Below, one piece after another: positions 28,024-35,144 of a stretch of DNA of 64,000 nt. Under the pieces are notes generated by a model. That model made no database searches, was not told where the DNA came from, and was given only the letters and a program-made list of their open reading frames with translations. Position 1 is the stretch's first letter. Every line of letters starts with the position of its first letter. The stretch covers positions 4,526,001 to 4,590,000 of the forward strand of contig CBDFHN010000002.1 in the NCBI GenBank assembly GCA_965247735.1, given 5' to 3'. The position numbers and the translations under genes are program-made. This DNA is from JAOXRU01 sp965247735 (GTDB lineage Bacteria > Bacteroidota > Bacteroidia > Flavobacteriales > Flavobacteriaceae).

Positions 28024-29367
28024 ATGTCAGACTCAGTAGAAAATTTAAAACAAAATAAAACATTGGTACCCATTGCTATCATAGCTGGGTTGTTCGCTGT
28101 CTTCGGATTCGTAACTTGGATTAATGGGGCGTTGATTCCGTATATGGAAACAATTAATGAGTTATCAGAAGCAGAAGCTTATTTGGTAGCATCAGCATCT
28201 TATATTTCGTTTGTCGTAATGGCTTTGCCGTCTTCATATATTATAGGCAAAATTGGGTATAGAAAAGGAATGTCTTTAGGGTTGATTGTTATTGCAGTAG
28301 GAGCGTTGTTGTTTATTCCTGTTGCAACAAGTAGAGTTTATTGGGCTTCTCTTTTATGTATTTTTATTCAAGGAGCCGGGATGACTATATGCCAAGCAGC
28401 AGCTAATCCTTATATTACAATTTTGGGGCCTATAGAGAGTGCAGCTCGAAGAATGTCAATTATGGGGATTGCGAATAAAGCAGTTGGAGCATTAGGATCT
28501 TTGATATTCGGAGCAATTTTATTATCTGGAATAGATGAGGTTAAGGAAAAGCTTAGCCATGTCTCTGTTGAGGAAAAAACCATAATGTTGGATGATATGG
28601 CAAGTAATGTAGTTGCTCCTTATCTTGTTATGGCAGCTGTGTTATTAGTTTTTGGTTTACTGATGAGAAAAGCACCATTACCTCATGTCGAAGCTGAACC
28701 AATTGAAGATTCAAAGGGAGAAAAATCTGCAAAAACAAGCATTTTTCAGTTTCCACATTTATGGTTGGGAATGTTAGCTTTGTTTTTATACGTAGGAGCT
28801 GAAGTTGTTGCTGGTGATACTATAATAAAATATGGTTTGTCGTTAGGGTTTTCAGGAGATGAAGCAAAATTCTTTACAACTTTTACATTAATGGCTATGG
28901 TTTGCATGTATGTTTTAGGAGCTTTACTGATTCCAAAATTTATAAGCCAATCGTTAGCTTTAAAGGTAAGTGCGGTATTGGGTATTATTTTTACTTTTGG
29001 AATTATTTATACAACAGGGTTTACTTCGGTATTATTTGTAGCAGCTTTAGGTATTGCTAATGCTTTGGTTTGGCCAGCAATATGGCCATTAACATTAAAA
29101 GGTTTAGGTAAATTCACGAAGACAGGATCGGCTCTTTTGATAATGGCAATTTCTGGAGGTGCAGTTATTCCTCCTTTATACGGAAGGTTTGTTGATGGAA
29201 AAAAGGCAGAGTTGATAGCTCAGGGCGTAGAAGAGGCTGTTGCCGCTTCCCAAGCGTCTACATCTAGTTATTGGATATTGTTTCCTTGTTATATATTTGT
29301 TTTGTTTTATGCGATGTATGGTCATAAGGTAGGGCTTTCAAAAGAGGTGTTACAAGATGAAATCTAA
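28024..29367 (+). CDS. nagP: Sugar MFS transporter of the NagP/FucP (FHS) type
   Basis: The 447-residue protein has 12 predicted membrane segments with a cytoplasmic loop after segment 6 (about residues 220-245). It shows the FHS-family signature near the N-terminus (FGFVTWINGALIPYMETINELSEAEAYLV) and GAGMTICQAAANPYI in segment 4. It is closest to the FucP/GluP/NagP group, which carries fucose, glucose/galactose or N-acetylglucosamine by proton symport across the inner membrane. The GH20, NagB-like and NagX-like neighbours make GlcNAc the best guess. It starts 55 bases after the LytTR gene and its end overlaps the next gene by 11 bases. Confidence 0.85.
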   Translation: MSDSVENLKQNKTLVPIAIIAGLFAVFGFVTWINGALIPYMETINELSEAEAYLVASASYISFVVMALPSSYIIGKIGYRKGMSLGLIVIAVGALLFIPVATSRVYWASLLCIFIQGAGMTICQAAANPYITILGPIESAARRMSIMGIANKAVGALGSLIFGAILLSGIDEVKEKLSHVSVEEKTIMLDDMASNVVAPYLVMAAVLLVFGLLMRKAPLPHVEAEPIEDSKGEKSAKTSIFQFPHLWLGMLALFLYVGAEVVAGDTIIKYGLSLGFSGDEAKFFTTFTLMAMVCMYVLGALLIPKFISQSLALKVSAVLGIIFTFGIIYTTGFTSVLFVAALGIANALVWPAIWPLTLKGLGKFTKTGSALLIMAISGGAVIPPLYGRFVDGKKAELIAQGVEEAVAASQASTSSYWILFPCYIFVLFYAMYGHKVGLSKEVLQDEI

Positions 29368-30448
29368 GAGAATAGCATCAGTTGATGTGTTACGGGGTTT
29401 TACTATTGCTGCAATGATAATGGTGAATACACCAGGGTCTTGGGCTACTGTTTTTCCTCCTTTATTGCATGCCGAGTGGAATGGCTATACGCCAACAGAT
29501 TTGGTTTTTCCTTTTTTTCTGTTTATTGTTGGGATTTCTATTGCAATAGTATATGGAAATAAAAAAATTGAAAAACCTTCAGCTTATAAAAAAATAGCGA
29601 TAAGAAGTTTAAAGATTATTGGATTAGGATTGTTCTTAAATTGGTTTGTACCCTACGTTCCTTTTTTTAAAGATTTTGATGCGCTACGTTTTCCTGGAGT
29701 GTTACAGCGTATTGGAGTAGTGTTTTTTATAACTTCAATAGTGTTTATCAATTGTAACTGGAAGGCTTTGCTTGGGGTTGGTGTTGCAATATTAGTTGGT
29801 TATTGGTTGTGGTTAGGTTTTATTCCTTTGCCCGATGGAACATCACCAACATTTGATAGAGCAGTAAATAACTGGGCAAATTTTGTCGATGTTGGCTTTT
29901 TTGGAAGCCATATGTATAAGTCCGATTATGATCCAGAAGGTTTAATTAGTACACTACCAGCAGTGGTATCATGTATCAGTGGAGCGCTAATTGGGTTGTT
30001 GCTGATCAGTAAAAAAACTAATAAAGGCATGATGATGGCTATAATTGGAGTAGTAATGTTGGTTGTTGGTCATGCTTGGGATTTGTTTTTCCCAATAAAC
30101 AAAGCGTTATGGTCAAGTAGTTTTGTACTAGTTACTAGTGGATGGGCTTGTGTATTACTTGCTTTATTGTATTATGTAATGGATGTTAAAAATATTCGTT
30201 TTGGAAGCTTATTTAAATATGCTGGGATGAATGCGATAACAGTATATTTCTTATCGAGCTTTATAGCTAAATCTTTTAGTATAATAAAAGTAGGAGATAG
30301 TACTATTCATGGTAGTATTTATTCGGTTTATAAAACGAGTTTTTTTAGTGCTAATATGTCCTCATTTTTATATGCTATTTCTGTAGTAGCATTTTATTTG
30401 TTGGTGGCATATATAATGTATAAAAAGAAAATTTTTATTAAAATTTAA
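29357..30448 (+). CDS. nagX: NagX-type membrane acyltransferase (DUF5009/DUF1624-like)
   Basis: The 363-residue polytopic membrane protein begins with RIASVDVLRGFTIAAMIMVN, the signature of the heparan-alpha-glucosaminide N-acetyltransferase-like family. TPTDLVFPFFLFIVGISIAI is its second typical segment. NagX is regularly encoded next to nagP in GlcNAc loci of Gammaproteobacteria and Bacteroidota, and is thought to act on GlcNAc or glucosamine in or at the inner membrane; the reaction has not been settled to my knowledge. It overlaps nagP by 11 bases, so the two are translationally coupled. A long inverted-repeat terminator follows at 30544-30603. Confidence 0.85.
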   Translation: MKSKRIASVDVLRGFTIAAMIMVNTPGSWATVFPPLLHAEWNGYTPTDLVFPFFLFIVGISIAIVYGNKKIEKPSAYKKIAIRSLKIIGLGLFLNWFVPYVPFFKDFDALRFPGVLQRIGVVFFITSIVFINCNWKALLGVGVAILVGYWLWLGFIPLPDGTSPTFDRAVNNWANFVDVGFFGSHMYKSDYDPEGLISTLPAVVSCISGALIGLLLISKKTNKGMMMAIIGVVMLVVGHAWDLFFPINKALWSSSFVLVTSGWACVLLALLYYVMDVKNIRFGSLFKYAGMNAITVYFLSSFIAKSFSIIKVGDSTIHGSIYSVYKTSFFSANMSSFLYAISVVAFYLLVAYIMYKKKIFIKI

Positions 30449-30459
30449 AATAGTTTATT

Positions 30460-30528
30460 ATGGAAAAACCTGGATGTTTATATCTAGTAGTTGGTATTCT
30501 TCTAATAGGAGTACTGCTATTTATTTGA
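30460..30528 (+). CDS. Possible 22-residue single-span membrane peptide
   Basis: A short frame starts 11 bases after the nagX stop: MEKPGCLYLVVGILLIGVLL and two more residues. It would form one transmembrane helix with a Cys near the N-terminus and lies before the terminator of the operon, so it would be co-transcribed. No Shine-Dalgarno sequence is evident and the length allows chance. Small one-helix proteins are often partners of membrane enzymes. Confidence 0.35.
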   Translation: MEKPGCLYLVVGILLIGVLLFI

Positions 30529-30543
30529 AAAAGTTACTTATTG

Positions 30544-30603
30544 AATAAAATCCATAAAAGAAACACAGGCTGAATTGCTTGTGTTTCTTTTATGGATTTT
30601 ATT
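30544..30603. terminator. Very long inverted-repeat terminator between convergent operons
   Basis: Arms of 26 bases (30544-30569 and 30578-30603) pair almost perfectly around an 8-base loop. The structure lies between the nagX transcript and the convergent DUF4097 gene and overlaps the stop codon of the latter. It should stop transcription from both sides. Confidence 0.85.
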
Positions 30604-31288
30604 ATGATTTTCTGATATATATGTTTCCAGAAATTGTTTCCATAGTAATAGGAGTGGTTCCATTGTTAATGGTACCGATTATTTTGTTTTGTGGTTTATT
30701 TCTTTTTTGATTGTCGTGTTTTATGTCGTGGTTAGAATAGATGGTTCCGGTAAGGGATTCAGCATTTATTTTTGCTTTAGCAATAACAACGTCTACATCG
30801 CCGCTAATTGTCTTCAATGCTAGCTTACCTGATTGTTTTTTAATGGTAATATTACCAGAAATAAGGTCGGTAGTTAAAGTACCATGATATTCAATTATAT
30901 TTAAGTCGCCAGAGATGCTTTTTACAGTAAGAGCGTTACTTTTAGGAACATAAACAATATAATTAATCTCCGTGGTATTAGAACAGTTGCTACTATTGCT
31001 ATTTTTTTTGAAGTAATCTTTGAAATCAGAATTTATAGTTAAGGTATTGTTGTTTTTTTTGCTTTTGAGGTTGAAATACTCGTTGCCTTCTCCATCGTTA
31101 AGGTTTACTGTAGCTTTTACTAAAAGCTGATTTTTATTCCATTGCACGACTTTAATATTTCGTGCAAATTTAAAATTGACAAGAATTTTTGTATTGGAAC
31201 TTACGTTTTCTGTTTTTTCAACTTGTCGTTGTGCTGTGCTGGAAAATATACCTGTAAGGAATAGTATTCCGAAAATTAGATGTTTCAT
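30602..31288 (-). CDS. DUF4097-family exported protein
   Basis: The 228-residue protein has a signal peptide ending near SSTAQR. It then shows a right-handed beta-helix-like pattern in which short strands repeat around LxxxSGDxxI (VKSISGDLNII, TDLISGNITIK, LKTISGDVDVV, METISGNIYIR). This is the DUF4097/GIN-like adhesin-type family seen near ECF sigma factors in Bacteroidota. No catalytic function is known. It is the last gene of the sigma/anti-sigma operon and a paralogue of the protein at 31486-32262. A role at the cell envelope is inferred from the signal peptide. Confidence 0.75.
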   Translation of the reverse strand: MKHLIFGILFLTGIFSSTAQRQVEKTENVSSNTKILVNFKFARNIKVVQWNKNQLLVKATVNLNDGEGNEYFNLKSKKNNNTLTINSDFKDYFKKNSNSSNCSNTTEINYIVYVPKSNALTVKSISGDLNIIEYHGTLTTDLISGNITIKKQSGKLALKTISGDVDVVIAKAKINAESLTGTIYSNHDIKHDNQKRNKPQNKIIGTINNGTTPITMETISGNIYIRKS

Positions 31289-31404
31289 TTTTTTTTGATT
31301 TTTAGATGTTATTATCCTTAGCGTAGCAGTTGTGTACTACGCTGATATGGAAAATTGTATTGTTAATTGAGTTGACTGATAGTTGATGCTTATCAGTTTT
31401 TCTG

Positions 31405-31470
31405 TGAGGGGTAGGAGCAAGCTACCGTGTAGCGCGGATGACCCGACCCGATTTTATGAGGGGCACAGCC
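31405..31470. other. GC-rich insert between the two DUF4097 genes
   Basis: In an otherwise AT-rich spacer (31289-31485) there is a block clearly richer in G+C. It contains GCTACCGTGTAGC (a 5-bp stem with 3-base loop, 31421-31433) and TGAGGGG twice (at 31404 and 31457). It does not code for anything recognisable. It may be a dispersed intergenic repeat or an RNA structure. Confidence 0.35.
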
Positions 31471-31485
31471 AAAATAATTAATAGC

Positions 31486-32262
31486 TTATTTTTTTCTTAA
31501 ATATACGTTACCAGTGCTAGAGCTTAAGTTGATAATAACTCCACCGTTGTTTAGAGCAGTTTCTACTTTTCTGGTAGCTCCAATAACATTCATATCGTCA
31601 TTGTCATCATTTTTGGGTATTGCGATGTCAAAATCGGTATAGATGGTGCCCATGGTAGATTTCAATTCAAGGTTTGCTTTTGTTGATGAAGGGATGCTAA
31701 TATCTACATCTCCAGTGCTTGAACGTAAAGAAATAGGTGAACTTTGAGATACACTTGTAAAAATAACATTAATATCTCCAGTTGCAGTATTTGCAGTAAT
31801 TGGCCCTGTTACATTATTAAGTTGAATATCTCCTACATTGGATTGTAGTTCAATTTCAGAAGAAAAGTTAGTAATGCTAATATCACCTAGGTTACCACTA
31901 TTTATAATAAGGTCTATGGTTTTTGGAATGATAAAAGTAAGGTTGTCTCTGTTAAAATGAGATTTAAGGTCTTTAATGATAAGAATATCTCCTTCTTTTG
32001 TAATGCTAAGACCGTGACCATTGGTGTTGTCTGTACCGTTGCTATAAATGGCTTTTAATCCCTTTGCTTTTTCGACTTCTTCTTCATCTGTTTCTAGATT
32101 TTTAATAAGCAATTCTTTTGATGTTCCATTTGCAATAGTAATATCAGAATCGGAATACACTTGTACTTTTTTTACACCATTTAAGGAGTGTTTGTAATCT
32201 GTTTGTGCTTGAGCAAAGGTGATGCAAAGGCAAAATAATGTGATTAGCTTTAAGTTTTTCAT
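31486..32262 (-). CDS. DUF4097-family exported protein (paralogue)
   Basis: The 258-residue protein has a signal peptide ending near FAQAQ and the same repeating strand pattern as its downstream neighbour (LIINSGNLGDISI, LQSNVGDIQL, ANTATGDINV, RSSTGDVDI, SSSTGNVYLRKK). It is encoded 44 bases after the anti-sigma gene and is probably a target of the sigma factor. The two DUF4097 genes look like a tandem duplication that has diverged strongly. Its function is unknown; an exported, structural or stress-related envelope role is the usual guess. Confidence 0.75.
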   Translation of the reverse strand: MKNLKLITLFCLCITFAQAQTDYKHSLNGVKKVQVYSDSDITIANGTSKELLIKNLETDEEEVEKAKGLKAIYSNGTDNTNGHGLSITKEGDILIIKDLKSHFNRDNLTFIIPKTIDLIINSGNLGDISITNFSSEIELQSNVGDIQLNNVTGPITANTATGDINVIFTSVSQSSPISLRSSTGDVDISIPSSTKANLELKSTMGTIYTDFDIAIPKNDDNDDMNVIGATRKVETALNNGGVIINLSSSTGNVYLRKK

Positions 32263-32306
32263 GATTGTTTTTGTTTGATTGTTGAATTTAACTGTTCGTT
32301 TTTTTT

Positions 32307-33092
32307 TCAGATTAATTTTGAAATACCCGCATTTGCTAGCTCTTTTACATAAACAGGTGTTTCGGGTGCGTTGATTATTTTTTTGATTGGTGCTAAAGCT
32401 CTTTTTTCTTGAATGGTTACTAATATGTTTATGAGTTCTATTTGTAAGCTTGGGTTTTTTTCGTTTTCTAATGCTTGTATTAATGCTTTTTTAACTGTTT
32501 CTGATGTTGAAAATTTTGCCAGAGCTTCAGCTGCTGCTAAACGTACATTGCTATTGGAATCGTATTGCAACCGGTCTATTAATGCAGTAAGTACAGCTTT
32601 ATCAGGTTTTTGAATTTCTGAGGTAAAACTTACCGCTTGTATTCTTTTACTTGGAGATCTGTTTTCTATCATTGCTAACATTACATTTTTTTTCATTTGC
32701 AATGTTTCTAGTTGTAGCGATGCAATTTGTTGTTGGCTTTCTTGATTTAATCTGGTACTTCCTATAAAGTATCCTGTAAAAATTACAACGATACTCGCTG
32801 CAATTTGAAATGCAGTTTTATAAGAGAACTTGTTGCTAGTAACTATAGTTGTTTCTTTGGTTTGTAATGCTTTTTCTTCGTTAAGCATTGCATAAAAATC
32901 TGTTTTTAGCTTTTCTGACGGATAGTTGTCTTCTACAGTTTTAAATGCATTTTCTAATTGTTCTTGTGCCAAAAATATTTTTTTACAATTGACACATTTT
33001 TCTAGATGTATGGCTATTTTTTGTTCTTCCTTTTTAGAAAGCGTATGTTCTGTATATGCTATGAGCTGTTGCTCTGTTTGTTTACAATCCAT
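32307..33092 (-). CDS. Anti-sigma factor with zinc-finger and HEAT repeats
   Basis: The 261-residue membrane protein has an N-terminal anti-sigma zinc-finger (zf-HC2) with the HxxxCxxC motif in IHLEKCVNCKK (residues 28-38). A single membrane span follows (about 98-114, FQIAASIVVIFTGYFIG). Its C-terminal half consists of HEAT-like repeats (LTALIDRLQYDSNSNVRLAA, VKKALIQALENEKNP, LAPIKKIINAPETPVYV) on the far side of the membrane. It begins 2 bases after the sigma factor gene. It should hold the sigma factor at the membrane until a signal reaches the HEAT domain. HEAT repeats in this position suggest a protein-protein signal. Confidence 0.85.
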   Translation of the reverse strand: MDCKQTEQQLIAYTEHTLSKKEEQKIAIHLEKCVNCKKIFLAQEQLENAFKTVEDNYPSEKLKTDFYAMLNEEKALQTKETTIVTSNKFSYKTAFQIAASIVVIFTGYFIGSTRLNQESQQQIASLQLETLQMKKNVMLAMIENRSPSKRIQAVSFTSEIQKPDKAVLTALIDRLQYDSNSNVRLAAAEALAKFSTSETVKKALIQALENEKNPSLQIELINILVTIQEKRALAPIKKIINAPETPVYVKELANAGISKLI

Positions 33093-33094
33093 AA

Positions 33095-33625
33095 TTATGC
33101 GGTTTCAAAATAATGAGTTCTTAATTTTTTTAGAATTCTATGTACTTTAACCTTTACTGCTCCAGGGCTAGAGTTTATTTGTGTAGCAATATCTTCGTAT
33201 TTTATGCCTTGCAATTTGTTCATAACTACTAGTTCTTTGTCTTCATTAGATAGTTTATCTAAAATGCTGTACAGGTGTGTAATTTCTTCTTTGTTGGTAT
33301 TTGTATCTGTCTCTATTGTTTCTGAAATATTATCTATTGCAATGTTGTTATTATTTTTTTTCTGTTGTACCCAATAATCTGATAAATTGTTTCTTGCAAT
33401 TTTAAAAATCCAAGAAGCAAAGTTTCCTTTGTTGTATGAATGTTTGTATCTAATTGCTTTGTAAAAAACATTTTGGGTAATATCTTCACAAATAGCTTGA
33501 TCCCTTACCATTTGGTATAGGAAATTATAAATTCTTAGGTGGTAACGTTCAAAAAGAATAGACATATCGTCTAATTGCCCTTGGGCAACGTTCCACATTA
33601 GTTCTTCATCTGTTAGCTGGCTCAA
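33095..33625 (-). CDS. ECF-type RNA polymerase sigma factor
   Basis: The 176-residue protein has sigma-70 region 2 (about 25-95; YNFLYQMVRDQAICEDITQNVFYK, FASWIFKIARNNLSDYW) and region 4 (about 120-172; LSNEDKELVVMNKLQGIKYEDIA, SPGAVKVKVHRILKKLR). The best start is TTG at 33625, since no in-frame ATG lies upstream near the expected length; the next ATG is inside the first helix. The anti-sigma gene follows 2 bases later and two DUF4097 genes complete the operon. The first third of this gene and its upstream region are duplicated at 44312-44515. Confidence 0.88.
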   Translation of the reverse strand: MSQLTDEELMWNVAQGQLDDMSILFERYHLRIYNFLYQMVRDQAICEDITQNVFYKAIRYKHSYNKGNFASWIFKIARNNLSDYWVQQKKNNNNIAIDNISETIETDTNTNKEEITHLYSILDKLSNEDKELVVMNKLQGIKYEDIATQINSSPGAVKVKVHRILKKLRTHYFETA

Positions 33626-33740
33626 AGCTTGTTGTGTTTTGTACTTATAAAGATCTAAAAAAAATCTATTAGTACTGTTGGTTTGTATTAAAGACCTGCC
33701 AATTTTTAATTGGTTACATCCTTGGGCAGTTTTTTTTAAG
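33535..33740. repeat. Duplicated segment, copy A (5' end and upstream region of the sigma gene)
   Basis: This segment recurs in the same orientation at 44312-44515. From 33584 to 33720 the match is identical by eye. It continues with one single-base indel to 33740, and in diverged form down to 33535. It includes the TTG start, about 30 codons and about 115 bases upstream of the sigma gene. Confidence 0.85.
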
Positions 33741-33833
33741 TTGCTATTGTATTGACTGTAAAAAAAGCTGTAGTGGATAATGTTTGTACTAACAATAAAA
33801 ATTGTAGAATAGATAGAGGGAATAGAGTAATTT

Positions 33834-34001
33834 ATGATGCTAGGGTCAAAAAAGACTATAATAAATAAATATTTTCAATTCTTTTGGTTCTTCTATATTA
33901 AACAAGTAGAAACTCCTCAGTGTTATTTAATAGAAGCATTGTCAGAAAAACAGAAACCAGTGAAGGAGATACAGGATAAAGAAGATTTAACTCAATCTTG
34001 A
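33834..34001 (+). CDS. Possible 55-residue hypothetical protein
   Basis: A frame starting at ATG 33834 (MMLGSKKTIINKYFQFFWFF) runs 55 codons in the gap between the sigma gene and the convergent AraC gene. The C-terminal half is charged (EKQKPVKEIQDKEDLTQS). I recognise no family. It could be a decayed fragment or a chance frame; its near-complete fill of the gap is the only support. Confidence 0.3.
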   Translation: MMLGSKKTIINKYFQFFWFFYIKQVETPQCYLIEALSEKQKPVKEIQDKEDLTQS

Positions 34002-34027
34002 GATTTTAAGGATTTATGCAATACTAC

Positions 34028-35005
34028 CTATTTTAGTAATACACTTGGGCTTATCCCAAACTTTCGTTTAAAAGCCGTAGAAAAGTGTTGTGGGTTTTTA
34101 TAACCTATTCTATCTGAAATTTCAGTAATAGATAAATTTTGTTCTAGCAACATCTTTTTGGCTTCTTCCATTTTTAAATCTTTTATATATCCAAAAACAG
34201 TAGTTCCAAAAACATTTTTAAATTCTTTTTTTAATGTGCCTTTATTAGTATTAACCTCTCTTGCCAAATCAGACAAGTTCATAGTATTATCCATTTTCTC
34301 TAAAATAATATCTTTTACATCGTACATTTTATCAATAATAGTTTTGGATGTTTTATGATAAAAAGTATTGAAATTAAAAGTGCTTATCTGATGCATTTGC
34401 AATAACAATAACTCTAGTACTTTAGAATCTAAAAAAAGCTGTCGGTATTCGTTTATCCATGTGCAATTAATAATTTCTTGAATAACTAAATGCATTTGTG
34501 GTGTAATGGGGTAATTGCATTCATTTAAATACCCTATTTCTTTATTTTTAATAATTTCTCTAAATTTTTTAAAGATTTCATCATTGGGCAGATATTGTTC
34601 AAAAAAACTAGGATGTAAATTTATTTCAAAAACATTCATTTGTTTATAATATTCTACTTTTCCTTTTATACTATTACAATAAAATATATTATGTGTATTA
34701 CCATCAGTATTAAATATATTTTTCATCTTATTTATTGATGTGAGTGAGGCTCCTTGTATGGCAAAGTGCATTTCTACAGTTTCTTTATCGAACTCAAAAA
34801 ATAAAGTTGTTTTTTCGGAAAAAGTACTATTACCATAACCAATACTAAAGTTAGGAAGTATAATTTCTTTAAATATACCTTTTACAGATTTATAGTTGTA
34901 TGCTATGTCTATGTCTTGAGTGCCAATATGATCAACTTTATAATCAGATTTTCCTGATTCATATACGATGTCGTGCATATCATTTAAGTGTAATTTCAGT
35001 CCCAT
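34028..35005 (-). CDS. AraC-family transcriptional regulator
   Basis: The 325-residue protein has a C-terminal double helix-turn-helix (about 225-325; MNLSDLAREVNTNKGTLKKE and ITEISDRIGYKNPQHFSTAF, ending KRKFGISPSVLLK). The N-terminal ligand region is of the kind found in PchR-like regulators of siderophore receptors. It is divergent from the TonB-dependent receptor gene at 35145. Two adjoining 21-bp direct repeats (35010-35051) begin 5 bases upstream of its start, in an ideal position for autoregulation and for control of the receptor operon. The metal or ligand sensed is not known; iron-siderophore is the usual case. Confidence 0.88.
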   Translation of the reverse strand: MGLKLHLNDMHDIVYESGKSDYKVDHIGTQDIDIAYNYKSVKGIFKEIILPNFSIGYGNSTFSEKTTLFFEFDKETVEMHFAIQGASLTSINKMKNIFNTDGNTHNIFYCNSIKGKVEYYKQMNVFEINLHPSFFEQYLPNDEIFKKFREIIKNKEIGYLNECNYPITPQMHLVIQEIINCTWINEYRQLFLDSKVLELLLLQMHQISTFNFNTFYHKTSKTIIDKMYDVKDIILEKMDNTMNLSDLAREVNTNKGTLKKEFKNVFGTTVFGYIKDLKMEEAKKMLLEQNLSITEISDRIGYKNPQHFSTAFKRKFGISPSVLLK

Positions 35006-35009
35006 TAAT

Positions 35010-35051
35010 ATTGCCTTTCACGTATTTATAATTGCTTTTCACGTAGGTGTA
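35010..35051. promoter_or_regulatory. Adjoining 21-bp direct repeats, AraC-type operator
   Basis: The 21-mers at 35010-35030 and 35031-35051 share the core ATTGCYTTTCACGTA and match in 17 of 21 positions. A partial third copy may follow at 35052. A period of 21 bp, two helical turns, is the classic layout for AraC-family activators. They lie immediately upstream of the araC-like gene and 63 bases before the receptor -7 element. Confidence 0.65.
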
Positions 35052-35113
35052 ATTCTTGCCTACGGGAGTACTTTTGTTTTTCAAATATAATTATTTAAAA
35101 CGAATCTAAATAA

Positions 35114-35121
35114 TATATTTG
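35114..35121 (+). promoter_or_regulatory. -7 promoter element of the TonB receptor operon
   Basis: TATATTTG matches the Bacteroidota -7 consensus TAnnTTTG and lies 24 bases before the ATG at 35145. No clear -33 TTG is seen at the right distance, as would fit an activator-dependent promoter. Confidence 0.5.
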
Positions 35122-35144
35122 TTAATCATTGTTTTTAATTTTTT

